NCBI GenBank assembly: GCA_033239125.1 | Contig: BSWB01000002.1 | Span: 157,838,409 to 157,902,408, forward strand | Direction: 5' to 3' | DNA: 64,000 nt | DNA from: Fagopyrum homotropicum | Lineage: Eukaryota > Streptophyta > Magnoliopsida > Caryophyllales > Polygonaceae | Shown: in pieces, positions 31,944-42,953 of the stretch | How positions within the stretch are numbered: position 1 is the first letter of the stretch | Layout of the letters: every line of letters starts with the position of its first letter | Notes under the pieces: model-generated | Told to the model about the DNA's origin: nothing | The model's input: only the letters and a program-made list of their open reading frames with translations | Database searches by the model: none | Position numbers and translations under genes: made by a program

Positions 31944-33713
31944 TGATAGCATGAATTATAGTCTATATTTTGGGGTTTGTTTGGACGTTTTATCTTTCAT
32001 AATCTGCATGTTTGTATGTGCATTATGTGATTTTACCACCATTTCATCTACCTTTGCGAGAATCGAGGTCTACACCTAGTTTTGTTGTAATTGCAGGTAA
32101 TTTGGTACGTTTTGCATCAAAAAGGAGCGAAAGGAGTCATGAGTCATTTAGAGCTACATCTAGGAAGCATAGCCATGGATTAAAGATTTACTTTGGACCA
32201 GTTTTGAGAGATTTCGCCTTCAGTTGTGACTCACCTCGGTTGACCAGAGATTTACCTCGACCGAGGTGATCCAGAGACGCCGACTCGACCGAGGCGAATA
32301 CCTAGGACGCGGCGAGAATATTTTATTCTTGGCTGAGATCTTTTAAAATTGGAAAGAGATCTTATATTTTTGGGCTTGGCTCCTGGAAGGAAGGAGATAT
32401 GCAGAATCATATATTTTACCTATATTTATGGGAAAATATCTTTCTAAGATTTATTATCTTTGGAGAGTTATTTTCCTATAAAAAGGGTCGGATTTCCCAT
32501 AATTCCGACATCCGCTTAGAGCTGGACATCTCGCATACGACGTCGCATACCCCGCTGAGATCCGCATACTTCCTGCAGTAGCCACACTCCAGTTGGGAGA
32601 GATTCGAAGAACCTTGTTGAAGGTTGAAGGAAGGTTGAAATCCATAGCTTTTATAGCTCTTTGGAGGGTTTTGTGAGATTATCTTCAATTCCCTCATTGG
32701 TTGTCTTGTCTTTTTGGATTGCTATCCAAGGAACGCTTTGTTGTGATATTTGATTCAGTTATTGAAGTCTTTTCATTAAATTCTTCTTTGTTCAAATATT
32801 CACTTTCTTCCCATATATTTTAATAATTTCATTATGATGATGAGTGGCTAATTTCCTTGTGTGATTCTAGGGTGATTAGCTGAAGGTTGTGGGAAAAACA
32901 ATGATAGAATAATCTTAGATTCCAGTAGGATCCTGAAAGTTCGAGTCTTTAACCTTAACCCTAAGCATCTCGTTCAGTCGATGAACATCTCGGCCGGGGT
33001 GGAAACTGGCTGACCGAGGTGACTTATCTGATCCATAACTGAGAGTTAAGTGTTAGGGTTTGCCAAATCCTATTCTTATTACACCTTTCCTGGTTCAAAG
33101 CAAGCTTAGGATGAGACTTACCCGGTAATTCCTTAGTTTGTATACCAACGATCATAAGTGTAGGTAATAAAGGTTCATCCTTTATTGGGGTTTGAGTGTG
33201 CTTCCATCCCATCTTTGTGAGTTAGCCTGAGACTTACCCGGTAAAGGTTGATTCTATTCCCTTAGATGGTGTGTTAGTTTGAGGTTATAGTTCTTTATCT
33301 TGATTCCTTGAGACTTACCCGGTAATAGGAGTTACGGTTTTGGATTAGCGAGTAGTGAGACTTACCTGGTGATTTACTCCACTTTAGAAACACCTTCCCC
33401 ACGCAAAAATCTCAGCTTTGTCCGCTTATCTATAGATCTTGAGTTGGAACCACAACTAGATGCTTTAATCCCTAGAATCGCATGTTTGCTTTATTGACTT
33501 CTTATTCATCTTTGATTGTGTTAATCGCTCTTGTGGTTAGTATTGACATAAGCACACCGTATTGACTTTGTTTCACCGAGTCCCTGTGATCGACCCCTGG
33601 AATTTTCTTGCTTTTACTACGATTGACCCGTACACTGCGGGTTCGCATCCTTGTTTTAAGCTTAAGTCTAGGGTTATAAATTTAAAGCTTGCACACACCG
33701 TTTGGAGCGAACA
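31944..33713 (+). repeat. 3' LTR of the young Athila-like element
   Basis: 1770 bp, same length as the 5' LTR. Mismatches I could see include those near 32119, 32161, 32177, 32218, 32357, 32504, 32825, 33105, 33367, 33446 and 33599 relative to the 5' copy. Followed by the CTTAA duplication. Confidence 0.96.
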
Positions 33714-33765
33714 CTTAAAAACTTCACACAATACGCAACGCAACAAGGAAAAACCAAACAACTGA

Positions 33766-34275
33766 CTATGCTAACGGTGCATCTAGCCCAACGTAAATAT
33801 CCGGATAGTTCCTCTGGATACTATCCTTTGTCTCCCAAGTCACCCCATCAGCTCCTCGCATAAACCACTGAATCTTCATCATCGGTATGTCTTTCGAATG
33901 CAAGCGTCTCGTACTACGCTCCAAGACAGCCATCGGGTACTCTATGAACGTGTGGTCTGCCTCGATCACTAGATCCTCGTGATTGAGGATGTGTCTCAAG
34001 ACTGGTATGTACTCCTGTAGCTGAGACACATGGAAGACTGGGTGAACACCCTAGATTCTCGGTGGCAAAACAATTCTGTATGATGCCTCTCCAACTCGCT
34101 CAAGAATCTCGAATGGTCCAACATATTTGAGGCTCAGCTTCCCTTTGATACCGAAACATATGACGCCTCGTGTTAGGGATTCTCTCAACCAAACCTGAGC
34201 TCCGACTCTGAACTCTAGAGGTCTGCGCCTCTTATCTGCATAAAACTTTGTCGACTCTGTGCTGCCAGCATCCAC
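33766..34275 (-). pseudogene. Chromovirus copy 2: integrase C-terminus and chromodomain
   Basis: Two overlapping frames: KRRRPLEFRVGAQVWL, KLSLKYVGPFEILERVG, then SQLQEYIP and a chromodomain-like segment (AVLERSTRRLHSKDIP, KIQW, GVTWE). A stop and frame change near 34040-34050 separate them. The segment ends VGLDAPLA and continues into the region where the young Athila-like element inserted. Confidence 0.88.
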
Positions 34276-34288
34276 TCTCGGATCACTG

Positions 34289-34828
34289 CTACTCGAGCCA
34301 TGTCATCCTGAATCTGATCATGTCCTCCAGAGTCTGGATGGTCCGCTCAGATTGAGGATCGGTCTGAGGATGATAAGTAGTTATGAACTGTAGACTCATA
34401 GCTAGGGCGGCATGAACCTGCTGCCAGAACCTGGATGTGAACTGTCCGTCTCTATCAAAGACTATAGTCCTAGGTACTCCATGAAGTCTCACTATATGTC
34501 TAGTGAACTCCTCTGCCAATCGACTCACCGGCCACGTTTCCTTGATCGGAATGAAATGTGCGGTCTTTGTCAGTCGATCTACTATGACCCAGATAGCATC
34601 AAAACCTCGACTCGGTCTCAAATCGGTAACAAAATCCGTAGAGATATCCTCCCACTTCCACTGAGGAACGGGAAGTGAGTGTAGCTCGCCTCCTGGTCTA
34701 TGATGCTCGATGTTGACCTGCTGACAAGTCGCACACTGAGCTACATATCTCGCGACGTTTGGCTTCAGACCTCCCCACCAGAAAGAGCGTCTGATATCTT
34801 GATACATCTTAATCGCGCCAGGGTGCAC
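34289..34828 (-). pseudogene. Chromovirus copy 2: integrase core
   Basis: Encodes the zinc-finger tail (CATCQQ) and core (STDFVTDL, VFDRDGQFTSRFWQQ, TDPQSERTIQTLEDM). The catalytic D, D and E are present. Compared with copy 1 about 220 bases of the late core (VWPDHLPLVEF to WDEP) are deleted near 34316-34320, so the protein could not be functional. Confidence 0.88.
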
Positions 34829-35228
34829 TGAATAAGGTGAAGAATGGTATTCTTCTCAACTCTCGATCGGAAGGCACATAAACACGCTCGTGGCGTCTCA
34901 AAACTCCATTCGCACCAACTGCAAGCTGCGGTGCCTCTCTACAAGACATCCGGTCTCGGATCTGTGTCAAAGATGGACAACTCTCTTGCTTCTGTCGGAT
35001 TTCGGCCAACATATCAGGTACTATCTCCAAGGTGAATAACTGGATGTCGGAATCTGGAAAGTGGATATCCATCTCTAGCCATGCAAGATCTCGTTGTAAT
35101 TGTGGTTGAGCTGTCAGCCTAGCGATCGCTATCTCCCGGGGAGTCTTCCTACTGAGGGAATCAGCTACCACATTAGCCTTCCCCGGGTGGTATAAGATCT
35201 CCATATCAAAATCCTTGATCAACTCCAA
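34809..35228 (-). pseudogene. Chromovirus copy 2: RNase H end and zinc finger
   Basis: Encodes ELIKDFDMEILYHPGKANVVADSLSRK and the linker to the integrase zinc finger. It opens after a TAG at 35238-35240 where copies 1 and 3 encode Q of NNRQRRW. A frame change near 34850 joins it to the core frame. Confidence 0.86.
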
Positions 35229-36170
35229 CCATCTGCGCTAGCGGTTATTCAACTCCCGTTGAGCGAATATGTACTTAACACTCTTATGGTGCGTGAATAT
35301 ATGACACGTAGCTCCGTACAAATAATTTCTCCAAATCTTCAAAGCATGAACCACAACAGCTAACTCAAGGTCATGGATAGGGTAATTCTCCTCGTACGTC
35401 TTCAATTGTCAAGACGCGTAAGCAATCACCTTACCTCTCTACATCAGAACACATCCCAATCCCAGCTTGGATGTGTTGCTGTAAACCACAAAAATCCTCA
35501 ATGTCCTGTGGCTGAGCTAGGATAGAAGTAGAGGTCAACCTCTTCTTCAGCTCCTCGAAGCTCAACAGGCACGGCTCGGACCATACGAACCTCGTAGACT
35601 TCCGCAACAAGGAAGTGAGCGGTCGGGCAATAAGAGAAAAGCCCTCAACATAACGCCGGTAGTAGCCCGCCAATCCTAAGAAGCTGCGTACCTCCTTGAC
35701 GTTCTTAGGTGGTGGCCAGATGCTACTGACTTGATCTTTTCCGGATCTTCCTTGATCCCTTCAGCTGAAACAATGTGACCAAGGAATGCTACCTCGGACA
35801 TCCAAAACTCGCACATAGAGAGCTTGGCGTAAAGCTCTCTATCTTGTAAGACCTGAAGAACAATCTTCAAGTGTCCAACATTCTCCTCTCTATTGCGAGA
35901 GTAAACCAGAATGTCGTCTATGCAGGCAACTACAAACCGGTCTAGGAAGTCGATGAAGATGTTGTTCATCAACTCCATGAAGATTGTAGGCACGTTCGTA
36001 AGCCCGAATGGCATCACTACAAACTCGTAGTGGTCATACCTGGTCCGAAATGCCGTCTTGGATATGTCCTGCTCTCTCACCCTCAGCTGGTGATATCCAG
36101 ATCTCACATCGATCCTCGAAAACACTGAAGCTCCATGCAGTTGATCTAAAAGATCGTCGATATGGGGCAA
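35229..36170 (-). pseudogene. Chromovirus copy 2: reverse transcriptase and RNase H start
   Basis: Encodes HIDDLLDQLHGASVFSRIDVRSG..., VVMPFGLTNVP, ACIDDILVYSR (catalytic IDD; the usual F/Y before it is C-I), VAFLGHIVS, then after a frame change near 35675 AGYYRRYVEGFSLIARPL. TGA at 35409-35411 and TAG at 35439-35441 and 35238-35240 interrupt RNase H; the TAGs sit where CAG is expected. About ten residues around FVVYSD are also scrambled near 35480-35500. Confidence 0.87.
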
Positions 36171-36210
36171 TGGGTACTTATTTTTTTATCGTCGCCTTAT
36201 TAAGCTCTCA

Positions 36211-36845
36211 CTAATGGATACATAACCTCATTGACCCGTCTTTCTTCATGACAAAGAGTACTGGTGCGCCCCAAGGAGATACACTAGGGCGGATGAAGCC
36301 CTTTTCTGCTAACTCCTCGAGTCGCTTCTTCAACTCAAGCATCTTGATAGGCGCCATACGATAAGGATCCTTAGAGATCGGTCTCATACCGGGCTCTAGC
36401 TCAATGCCAAAGTCTACACTCCTTTGTGGAGGTAACCCTGATGGCTCTCCAAAGACATCAGCAAACTCGCAAGCTATTGAAATCTCCTCCAAATCCAGAC
36501 TCGTACTATCCTTCATGGCATAGCACCAAAAAGCCTCGCAACCCTAACTAATAAGTCTCGTAGCTCACGCTGCACTGATGATTGTACCAATCTTCCCGAA
36601 ATCCCATCCTCGGAAGATCTCAACATGGCCTGCATCTGTAGTTACTGTAGTGTCCTCTTGCCGATGTCCAAAACTGCTTGAGGTCGATCCATCCAATTCA
36701 TACCCAAAATAACTTCTTCATGTACTAAGTACATGACGAAGAAGTCAGCTGACCAATCACGACCTCCAAATCTAATAGGGCAATCGGGAGACTCTCGTGT
36801 ACCTCGAATCTTACCCCCATCAGGTAATCCTATAAAGAAGGGTCT
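36211..36845 (-). pseudogene. Chromovirus copy 2: protease remnant and RT N-terminus
   Basis: From about 36840: GLPDGGKIRGTRE, DCPIRFGGRDW, VMYLVHEEVILGMNW (protease C-terminal half; the DTGA site is lost), then the linker and RT start (DPYRMAPIKMLELKKRLEELAEKGF, PWGAPVLFVMKKDGSMRLC). A TAG at 36544-36546 replaces the Q of SQGC. Homology to other copies ends at about 36845, the truncation point of the whole element. Confidence 0.85.
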
Positions 36846-37050
36846 ATCTCTTATACTTATTATCCCTTATGCAGCTCCGTATTAGTAGCATGAATTTTTT
36901 TGTTTGGAAAGTCCAACTTGTTAGAGAAACTTAAAAATGACTAAACTAACAGGAATAAGCAGCGTATTGCCATTTAACAACATAGCTTGCCCGTAGGGGT
37001 CAGAACAACTCAATGATTGCCACCAAAAGTTGGAACTACTGATCATATAC

Positions 37051-37148
37051 CATTAGAATGCCATAACTCTAATGTAAAAGTTACATTTGGTCGGCTAAGT
37101 GGATAATTAGATGGAAAACTCATTTTTGCATTAAAGAAGCCTCCATTA
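37051..37148 (-). pseudogene. Ubiquitin-conjugating enzyme E2 exon fragment (UBC7/13/14-like)
   Basis: 98-nt exon after a TTGCAG acceptor (37149-37154) encoding NGGFFNAKMSFPSNYPLSRP then NVTFTLELWHSN, matching the E2 core stretch GGFFNA-MxFPxNYPxSPP and xFTSEMWHPN of the UBC7-type family. It ends at a GTATAT donor just after HSN, where the intact family has HPN before the active-site cysteine. P-to-S in HPN, P-to-R in the SPP motif and the lack of neighbouring E2 exons show a non-functional fragment. Confidence 0.75.
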
Positions 37149-37509
37149 CTGCAATGAACAACAATGGTAAATTTATTGTGGATTTCATATCAATAATAGA
37201 AAAAGAAAACAAGCATGAATATTGCAGCACATTAGCTTCATGATCAATCATCACAGATTCACAATAAGATATGAACTCATTCAAACTACGTTGAGCAGAG
37301 GAGATCACATGAACAAGGAAATAATCATCAAAAAATGGTTCAAGAAAGCTTCTTTTATGCAATAAGGAAAATACTGGTTATATAGATGCAAAGTTATAGT
37401 GGTAGCATCAGTGACATAATTTGCTAATGTGTCATCACAACAAATGTGAATATATCCATTGGACAATATTTAAAGCATTCTTATGACAAACATGTGGTAT
37501 ATATGTTAC

Positions 37510-37642
37510 CTCTGTCAATAGACGCATTTGGTACACATGATCTCTGTCCGGAAGCAAATGTTTCATGTTCATTAGCTCCATAAAGATGCTACCCATAGAC
37601 CAAAAATCTATGGCAGATGTATATTCAGAAGAGTTAAACAAT
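37510..37642 (-). pseudogene. MAP kinase exon fragment (MPK3/MPK6-like)
   Basis: Encodes NSSEYTSAIDFWSMGSIFME then LMNMKHLLPDRDHVYQMRLLTE, matching kinase subdomains IX-X of group A plant MAP kinases (LNSSxYTxAIDVWSVGCIFMELMxRKPLFPGxDHVxQxRLL). It ends GAG/GTAACA, a good donor at the place where the family continues LIGTP. D of AIDxW is kept; V-to-F, C-to-S, R-to-M and P-to-H changes indicate decay. Upstream kinase exons (catalytic loop, TEY) are absent, so this is a fragment. Confidence 0.8.
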
Positions 37643-37744
37643 ACACAAATAAACCCAAGCAAATTACTCGCTTTTTCTCTGTATATTCAAAGACAAAGAC
37701 TAGAACAAATACTCTTAATACGGAAAGAGAGAGTGACTACTCAC

Positions 37745-38100
37745 CAATGTGGCGATTTCCTCGATGAATTGGTCTCTGGCTGCAATTAAATCAAGAAATC
37801 CGTTAAATTTCAATAAAATGATAATTAACCATGAAATTAAGGAATGAACAAGGACTCACCCAAAGAAGAAGACGAATGTGATTTTGAAAAGCTATCAAGA
37901 GTGTCGGTGTAGTGGAGAAGAGGAGATATCACTATAAAAAACAACAAGCAAAGTAGAGTATTTAAATGTAGTACTCAAAGAATTGATAAATGAACAAACC
38001 TCAGCGACGGTGTATTCATCCTCGGCAAGGCATATATTCCTATCAACAGATTGTGGTTGAGAGAAGAGATGATGTAATAGTTAGGATTTTCGAATTCTAA
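37745..38100 (-). other. Putative additional captured exons, unidentified
   Basis: On the minus strand I see CTGAG/GTTTGT near 38000, TTTGG/GTGAGT near 37860, and a 35-nt segment between TTGCAG (about 37785) and GTGAGT (about 37745). The pattern resembles short exons with introns, perhaps a promoter and 5' UTR from a donor gene. No product is recognised. Confidence 0.3.
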
Positions 38101-38341
38101 TTAATGTTGATTAACTTAATCATTGATAGTAATTGACATATAACTCGCGAAGACTGCGTAAGTGATGAGTATAAGTCCCACCGTTATGTTCCTGGCGTAA
38201 TTTTGGGCTTATGGGGAAATTTTTACTTTTTTCCCAGGTTAATTATTTTTTCCCCTCCCGTATTATTTGGAGCATTTGGGAGCTCCAATTAATAAATATG
38301 CAGTGGGGAAAAATGATCAGCACATCGGACAGGTCCTAGAT

Positions 38342-41300
38342 ATGAAATAACATGGGAAGGCAAAACGGCCAAAAGAGTCGCTATTTCGTGTCTTAACGGC
38401 TAAGAAAGACGGCTTAGGAATACTCCTTTTCTGAGGCAATTGTGGAATAATTATCACAATAATATTCAAGATTTATTGTTCCAATTTCGAGAAGTTTGGA
38501 GAAGGGGGTTTAACCCGCCTTTGGATCGGTTAAAGGATAATTATCGACTTCGCTAAAGGATAATTATCAACTTCGCTAAAAATAGCGGAAAATCGTTTAT
38601 TAATTCATTTCCTTTCACGTTTCCTCGTAAAAGATCTGATTTCTCTCAAACTTAAAACTCAGATCTACTCTCCGTTTCTAATCCGATTTCAATTCCGTTT
38701 GAGTTTCTAGATTCCACTCTTCATTCTATTCATATCGGTACCGAGTTTCTACATTTCCGAGCAGATGAAGACCTAGTCGAGCATATATGTCACCAGGACG
38801 GTTCCGTCGCTCAGATTCCGGTGAATTTGATGTTGTACATACGTAGCATGCGTCGTTGTGATTCTGAATCTTCTCTCAGATCGTCAACCGGGTTAGTAAT
38901 GAATAAGTTATGAATATATTCGTTTTCCGTACTATGATTTGGCCTAAATTGACCTTAGACTTGTCAAAATGGATAATTAGAAATTCCATTATGATCATTA
39001 TATTATTCTGGTGTTTATGGGTTGTTGTTTGCTGAAATCTGATGACAGGTGGGTTTAGAAATGGTCTGCGGGCAAAACGTTATTGTTCGCTCCAAACGGT
39101 GTGTGCAAGCTTTAAATTTATAACCCTATATGTAAGCTTAAAACAAGGATGCGAACCCGCAGTGTACGGGTCAATCGTAGTAAAAGCAAGGAATTACAGG
39201 GGTCGATCACAGGGACTTAGTGAAACAAAGTCGAAATAGGTAAGCTTATGTAATTACTAACCACAAAAGCGATTAAAACAATCAAGGATGATAAAAAGTC
39301 AATTAAGGAAATATGCAATTCTATGGATTAAAGCATCTAGTTGTGGTTCCAACTCAAGATCTAAAGATAAGCGGACAAAGCTGAGATTTTGCAAAGGGAA
39401 GGTGTTACTAAAGTGGAATAGATCACCGGGTAAGTCTCACTACTCACTAATCCCAAACCATAACTCCTATTACCGGGTAAGTCTCAAGGAATTAAGATAA
39501 AGAAATATATCCTCAAACTAACATGCCACCTAAGGGAATAGAATCAACCTTTATCGGGTAAGTCTCAGGCTAACTCACAAAGATGGAATGAAAGCACACT
39601 CAAACCCCAATAAAGGATAAACCTTTATTACCTACACTTATGATCTTTGGTAAACAAACAAAGGAATTACCAAGTAAGTCACATCCTTGGCTTGCATTGA
39701 ACCAGGAAAGGTGTAATAAGAATAGGATTTGGCAAACTCTAACACTTAACTCTCAGTTTCGGATCGGATAAGTCACCTCGGTTAGAAGAATTCCACCCCG
39801 GCCGAGATGTTCATCGACTGAGCAAGATGCTTAGGGTTAAGGATAAAGGCTCGAACTTTCAGGGTCCTACTGTGATTAAGATTATTCTATCATTGTTTTT
39901 CCCACAACCTTCAGCCAATCACCCTAGAATCACACAAGGAAATTAGCCACTCATCATCATGAAAACAATAATCAAATATATGGGAAGAAAGAGAATAATT
40001 GAACAAGAAAACCTTAAGAGAAAGGCTTCAATAACTGAATCAATTATCAATCAACAAGCGTTCCTTGGATCAAAATCCAATAAAGACAAACAACAAAGAA
40101 GGGAATCTAAGATGATCTTACAAAAACCCTTCAAAAAGCTATAAAAGCTATAGACTTTCTTCCTTCAACCTTCAAAAAGGTTCTTCAAATCTTCCAACTG
40201 GAGTATGGCTGTAGCGGATGTCTAAACACAATCCGTGTTATAGCATGATATAAATTTGTGGAAAATCCAACTCTTTTTATAGGAAAATTACCCTCCAAAG
40301 ATAAGATATCTTAGAAAGATCTCTTCCCATAAAAATAGGTAAAATATATGTGCTGAATTATCTTCTTCCTTCCAGGAACCCAGCCCAAAAATATAAGATC
40401 CTCTTTCCAAAGATAAAAGATCTCAGCCAAGAATAAAATATTGTTGCCGCGTCCCACGTGTTCGCCTCGGTCGAGTCGGCTCCTTTGGATCACCTCGGTC
40501 GAGGTGACTCTGTAGTCAACCGAGGTGAATCACAACTGAATGTGAAATCTCTCAAATCTGGTCCAAAGTGAATCTTTAATCCATGGCCATGCTTCCTGGA
40601 TTATTCCTTAAGTTCCTGAATGTAGCTCCAATGACTCCTTAGCTCCTTTTGCTCCTTTTTAGTCCAAAATGTGCCATTTTACCTACGATTACAACAAAAC
40701 TAGGTGTAGACCTCGATTCCCGCAAAGGTAGATGAAACGACAATATAATCACATAATATACATACAAACATGCAGATTATTGAAGATAAAACGTCTAAAC
40801 AAGTCCCAAAATATAGACAATAATTCATGCTATCAGTTATTGTGGTAAAATTTAATTAATTAATTAAAGGTTAATTAATTAAATTAGGATTAAATTTGAG
40901 ATTGAGGAATACTAATTAGATGCATGCTAGGTGTCAGAATTAGTTGAGGATCATGATGATGTTATGGATATCGGTTATGGTTTTAAGGTTTAGTATGTGT
41001 ACGAGTATGATGAGATGTTATGTTGAGGATATACCTTAGGCATTTATGAATGTGTTGAGTATTTGAGGTTTAGATTTGAGATATATGTTGGTTGCGGTTA
41101 GTGAGACGAGTCTCCTAACCTTTGCAGTGATTATTGTGTGTGCCTTGCTATTGCAGGCGTTGATTACTTCCCCAAGGGGAAGTTGTGACGTGGTACAGGT
41201 TACGAGTATATCAGGTAAGTCCGTAGGACTTACTTAGCATTTAGTTGTGGATTAGTGTGATTGTAATGGTTGTGTGTGTTCATATGGTTGTGCATTTATA

Positions 41301-41958
41301 ACCTAAACCGGACTAGGATGACCATTTATTACATTAAATGGCCCAAGTGTATTATAATGGTTTGTGACCACATATGCCTCTCGAGGGTAGGAGGGGGTGC
41401 CCGGAAGCCAATAACACAAGGGGGGACGAGTGATGATCACTCCCATGCAAAACCCTTGTGTTAATGGGGAAGAGACGAGGTTCTTTAGGCTCCTCATGTC
41501 ACAAAATAAGTTGAATTAGTAATGGAATAACGTAATTGAAGATAATAAATGAATGTGTGTGTGGCATTGCATGTGTGATGTGTGGATATGTGTTTGTGCT
41601 ATTACCTTCATTCTTATTCATTGTTGTAGCTAACGGTGTATACCGTGTTGTAGATGATCTGCAGGTTAGGAAGACTACATAGTGAGACAGATGTGGTGAC
41701 CAGCCGAGGACTTCTGTACATTAGGATTGCGTGGGATATGGGATGTCTTTTGTGGTTGTTGTTTATGGATGTTGTTTTGTACTCGGCTTGTATGTTGTAA
41801 ACCTTTTTGATGTATCTTATACAGCTTTATGTATTTGGTTTTGATCTACATGTGCCTTGTTGTAAGATCCAATGAACTTGTTGTCAGGCTAGGGTCAGGA
41901 TCCATTGTAAGATCCTAGCCCAATGTGGCAGTCCAAGTCTCGCGTATTTGGGGTGTCA
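38342..41958 (+). repeat. Diverged chromovirus LTR (plus), probably solo, hosting another solo LTR
   Basis: The right part (40841-41958) clearly parallels the chromovirus LTRs: AGGTAAGTCCGTAGGACTTAC, GGCCCAAGTGTATTATAA, GCTAACGGTGTATACCGT, TTGTTGTAAGATCC and the end TTGGGGTGTCA. The left part (38342-39083) holds promoter-like sequence with much lower similarity. TAGAT occurs at both edges (38337-38341 and 41959-41963), a likely target duplication with the left end off by one base. Net LTR length without the inserted solo LTR is about 1.86 kb. Confidence 0.7.
39084..40835 (-). repeat. Solo LTR of the Athila-like family (third copy)
   Basis: 1752 bp in minus orientation from TGTTCGCTCC to GCTATCA, with a perfect GTTAT duplication (39079-39083 and 40836-40840). 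More substituted than the LTRs of the young element; one of its four ACCGGGTAAGTCTC motifs is degraded (TATCGGGTAAG near 39552, ACCAAGTAAG near 39668). Confidence 0.94.
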
Positions 41959-42339
41959 TAGATGAAATGAAAGGTATACGTAAAACTGTATTGAATCTCC
42001 TCATACATGAGCTATCTATCTATATACATAGCATAGCTGTTTGTGAAACAAACTCTAGGGTGGTTACAATTCTCACTTATTTACATAATAATACCCTTTT
42101 ATTACAGTATTGACATATGTATATATGTCTATATCCCCCCTCAAGCTGAACTTGGAAAAACAAGTCCTAGCTTGGAAGTAAGGAAGGAATGTTTTTGTTC
42201 TCCAAGAGCCTTCGAAAAATATCAGACAACTAAAGAGAAGATCGAACATGAACAGTAGTGAGGAAGCCTTTCTACACTTCATCTCGAACATAGTGACAGT
42301 CCATTTGTAGATGCTTGGTCCTTTCATGAAACACTAGGT

Positions 42340-42953
42340 TAGCAGCCAAGTGTTGTGCGCGCGCCTTTATTATCACAAGATAAGGGAATTGGAAGAGGAA
42401 TCTGAACATGCAAATCCTGCATTAACCCTTTAAGCCAAATGATCTCACTAGTGGTGTAAGACATGGTATGATATTCACTCTCAGCAGAAGATTTAGACAC
42501 AGTTTTCTGCTTCTTGCTTTTCCAAGATAAAATGGATGAACCAAGGATTACACAATATCCTGTAATAGATCGACAAGTGTAAGCACAAGAGCCCCAGGCT
42601 GCATCACTGTAGGTAGTGAGGGATAAAGGAGAAGATGACTTATATTCAAGTCCAAGGTTAGTCGAGCCTTTGAGATATCGAAGAAGATGAAGAGCAGCTT
42701 GCCAATGTGGTAGACAAGTTGAAGCCAAAAATTGCTAAGTTGTTGAACACAATAAGTTATGTCTGGTCTTGTAAGAATAAGATAAAGATGACGACCTATG
42801 AGGCGTATGTATAATTTTGGATGCTCAAAAGATACACCACAGAGATGTGTAAGCTTAGTATTCCTTTGCACGGGAAAAGATGAAGCTTTACAACCAAGCA
42901 TTTGGTTGTCATGAAGAATATTAATGATATATTTTCTCTGATTGAGAAGAAGA
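42340..42953 (-). pseudogene. Ty1/copia RT C-terminus and RNase H
   Basis: Sense order: RT tail (QRKYIINILHDNQMLGCKAS, LIGRHLYLILTRPDITYCVQQL), then RNase H (AALHLLRYLKGSTNLGLEY, YSDAAWGSC, SITGYCVILGSSILSWKSKK, KTVSKSSAESEYHTMSYTTSE, DNKGA). D of YSDAAW and E of SAESEY are retained catalytic residues. A frameshift near 42720-42740 separates the RT tail from RNase H, so it is dead. Confidence 0.88.

Larger units (their letters stand above)
22226..33713 (+). mobile_element. Complete young Athila-like LTR retrotransposon lacking RT
   Basis: 11,488 bp with a perfect CTTAA target duplication (22221-22225 and 33714-33718), two 1770-bp LTRs, a tRNA-Asp primer site, one large gag-protease-integrase frame (24121-28254), an env-position ORF (29050-30483 with one amber stop) and a polypurine tract next to the 3' LTR. 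I count about ten mismatches between the LTRs (about 0.6%); at an assumed 1.3e-8 substitutions per site per year that is about 0.2 million years. No reverse transcriptase or RNase H is encoded anywhere in it. Athila assignment rests on the primer, the DLGAS protease and the env-position ORF. Confidence 0.95.
20419..36845 (-). mobile_element. Chromovirus copy 2 (minus), split by the young Athila-like element
   Basis: 3' LTR at 20419-22111, then internal sequence to 22225, then the 11.5-kb Athila-like insertion, then internal sequence resuming at 33714 and running as pol to about 36845, where it stops within protease. The two sides of the insertion align to consecutive positions of copy 3 (around 54790-54960). 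The 5' LTR, gag and protease start are missing. Coding is broken by several stops and frameshifts. Confidence 0.92.
36846..38336 (-). other. Island of captured plant gene fragments
   Basis: About 1.5 kb between two chromovirus sequences. On the minus strand it contains, in order, several exon/intron-like stretches (38100-37750), a MAP kinase fragment and an E2 enzyme fragment, each short, each with at least one consensus splice junction, and from unrelated families. Retained splice sites mean genomic, not cDNA, origin. The arrangement suits a gene-capturing Helitron or Pack-MULE, but I could not identify both ends. A TTGGAGC/GCTCCAA hairpin sits at 38268-38289. Confidence 0.55.

Noticed and set aside
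36850..37362. 80-codon ORF at 37120-37362 (minus) as a gene
   Set aside because: It overlaps the intron and splice acceptor of the E2 fragment and has no homology I recognise.
38339..38341. Minus-strand A/TC junction as the Helitron 5' end
   Set aside because: TAGAT at this place also duplicates at 41959-41963, which explains the edge better as an LTR insertion site; the 5' end remains unknown.
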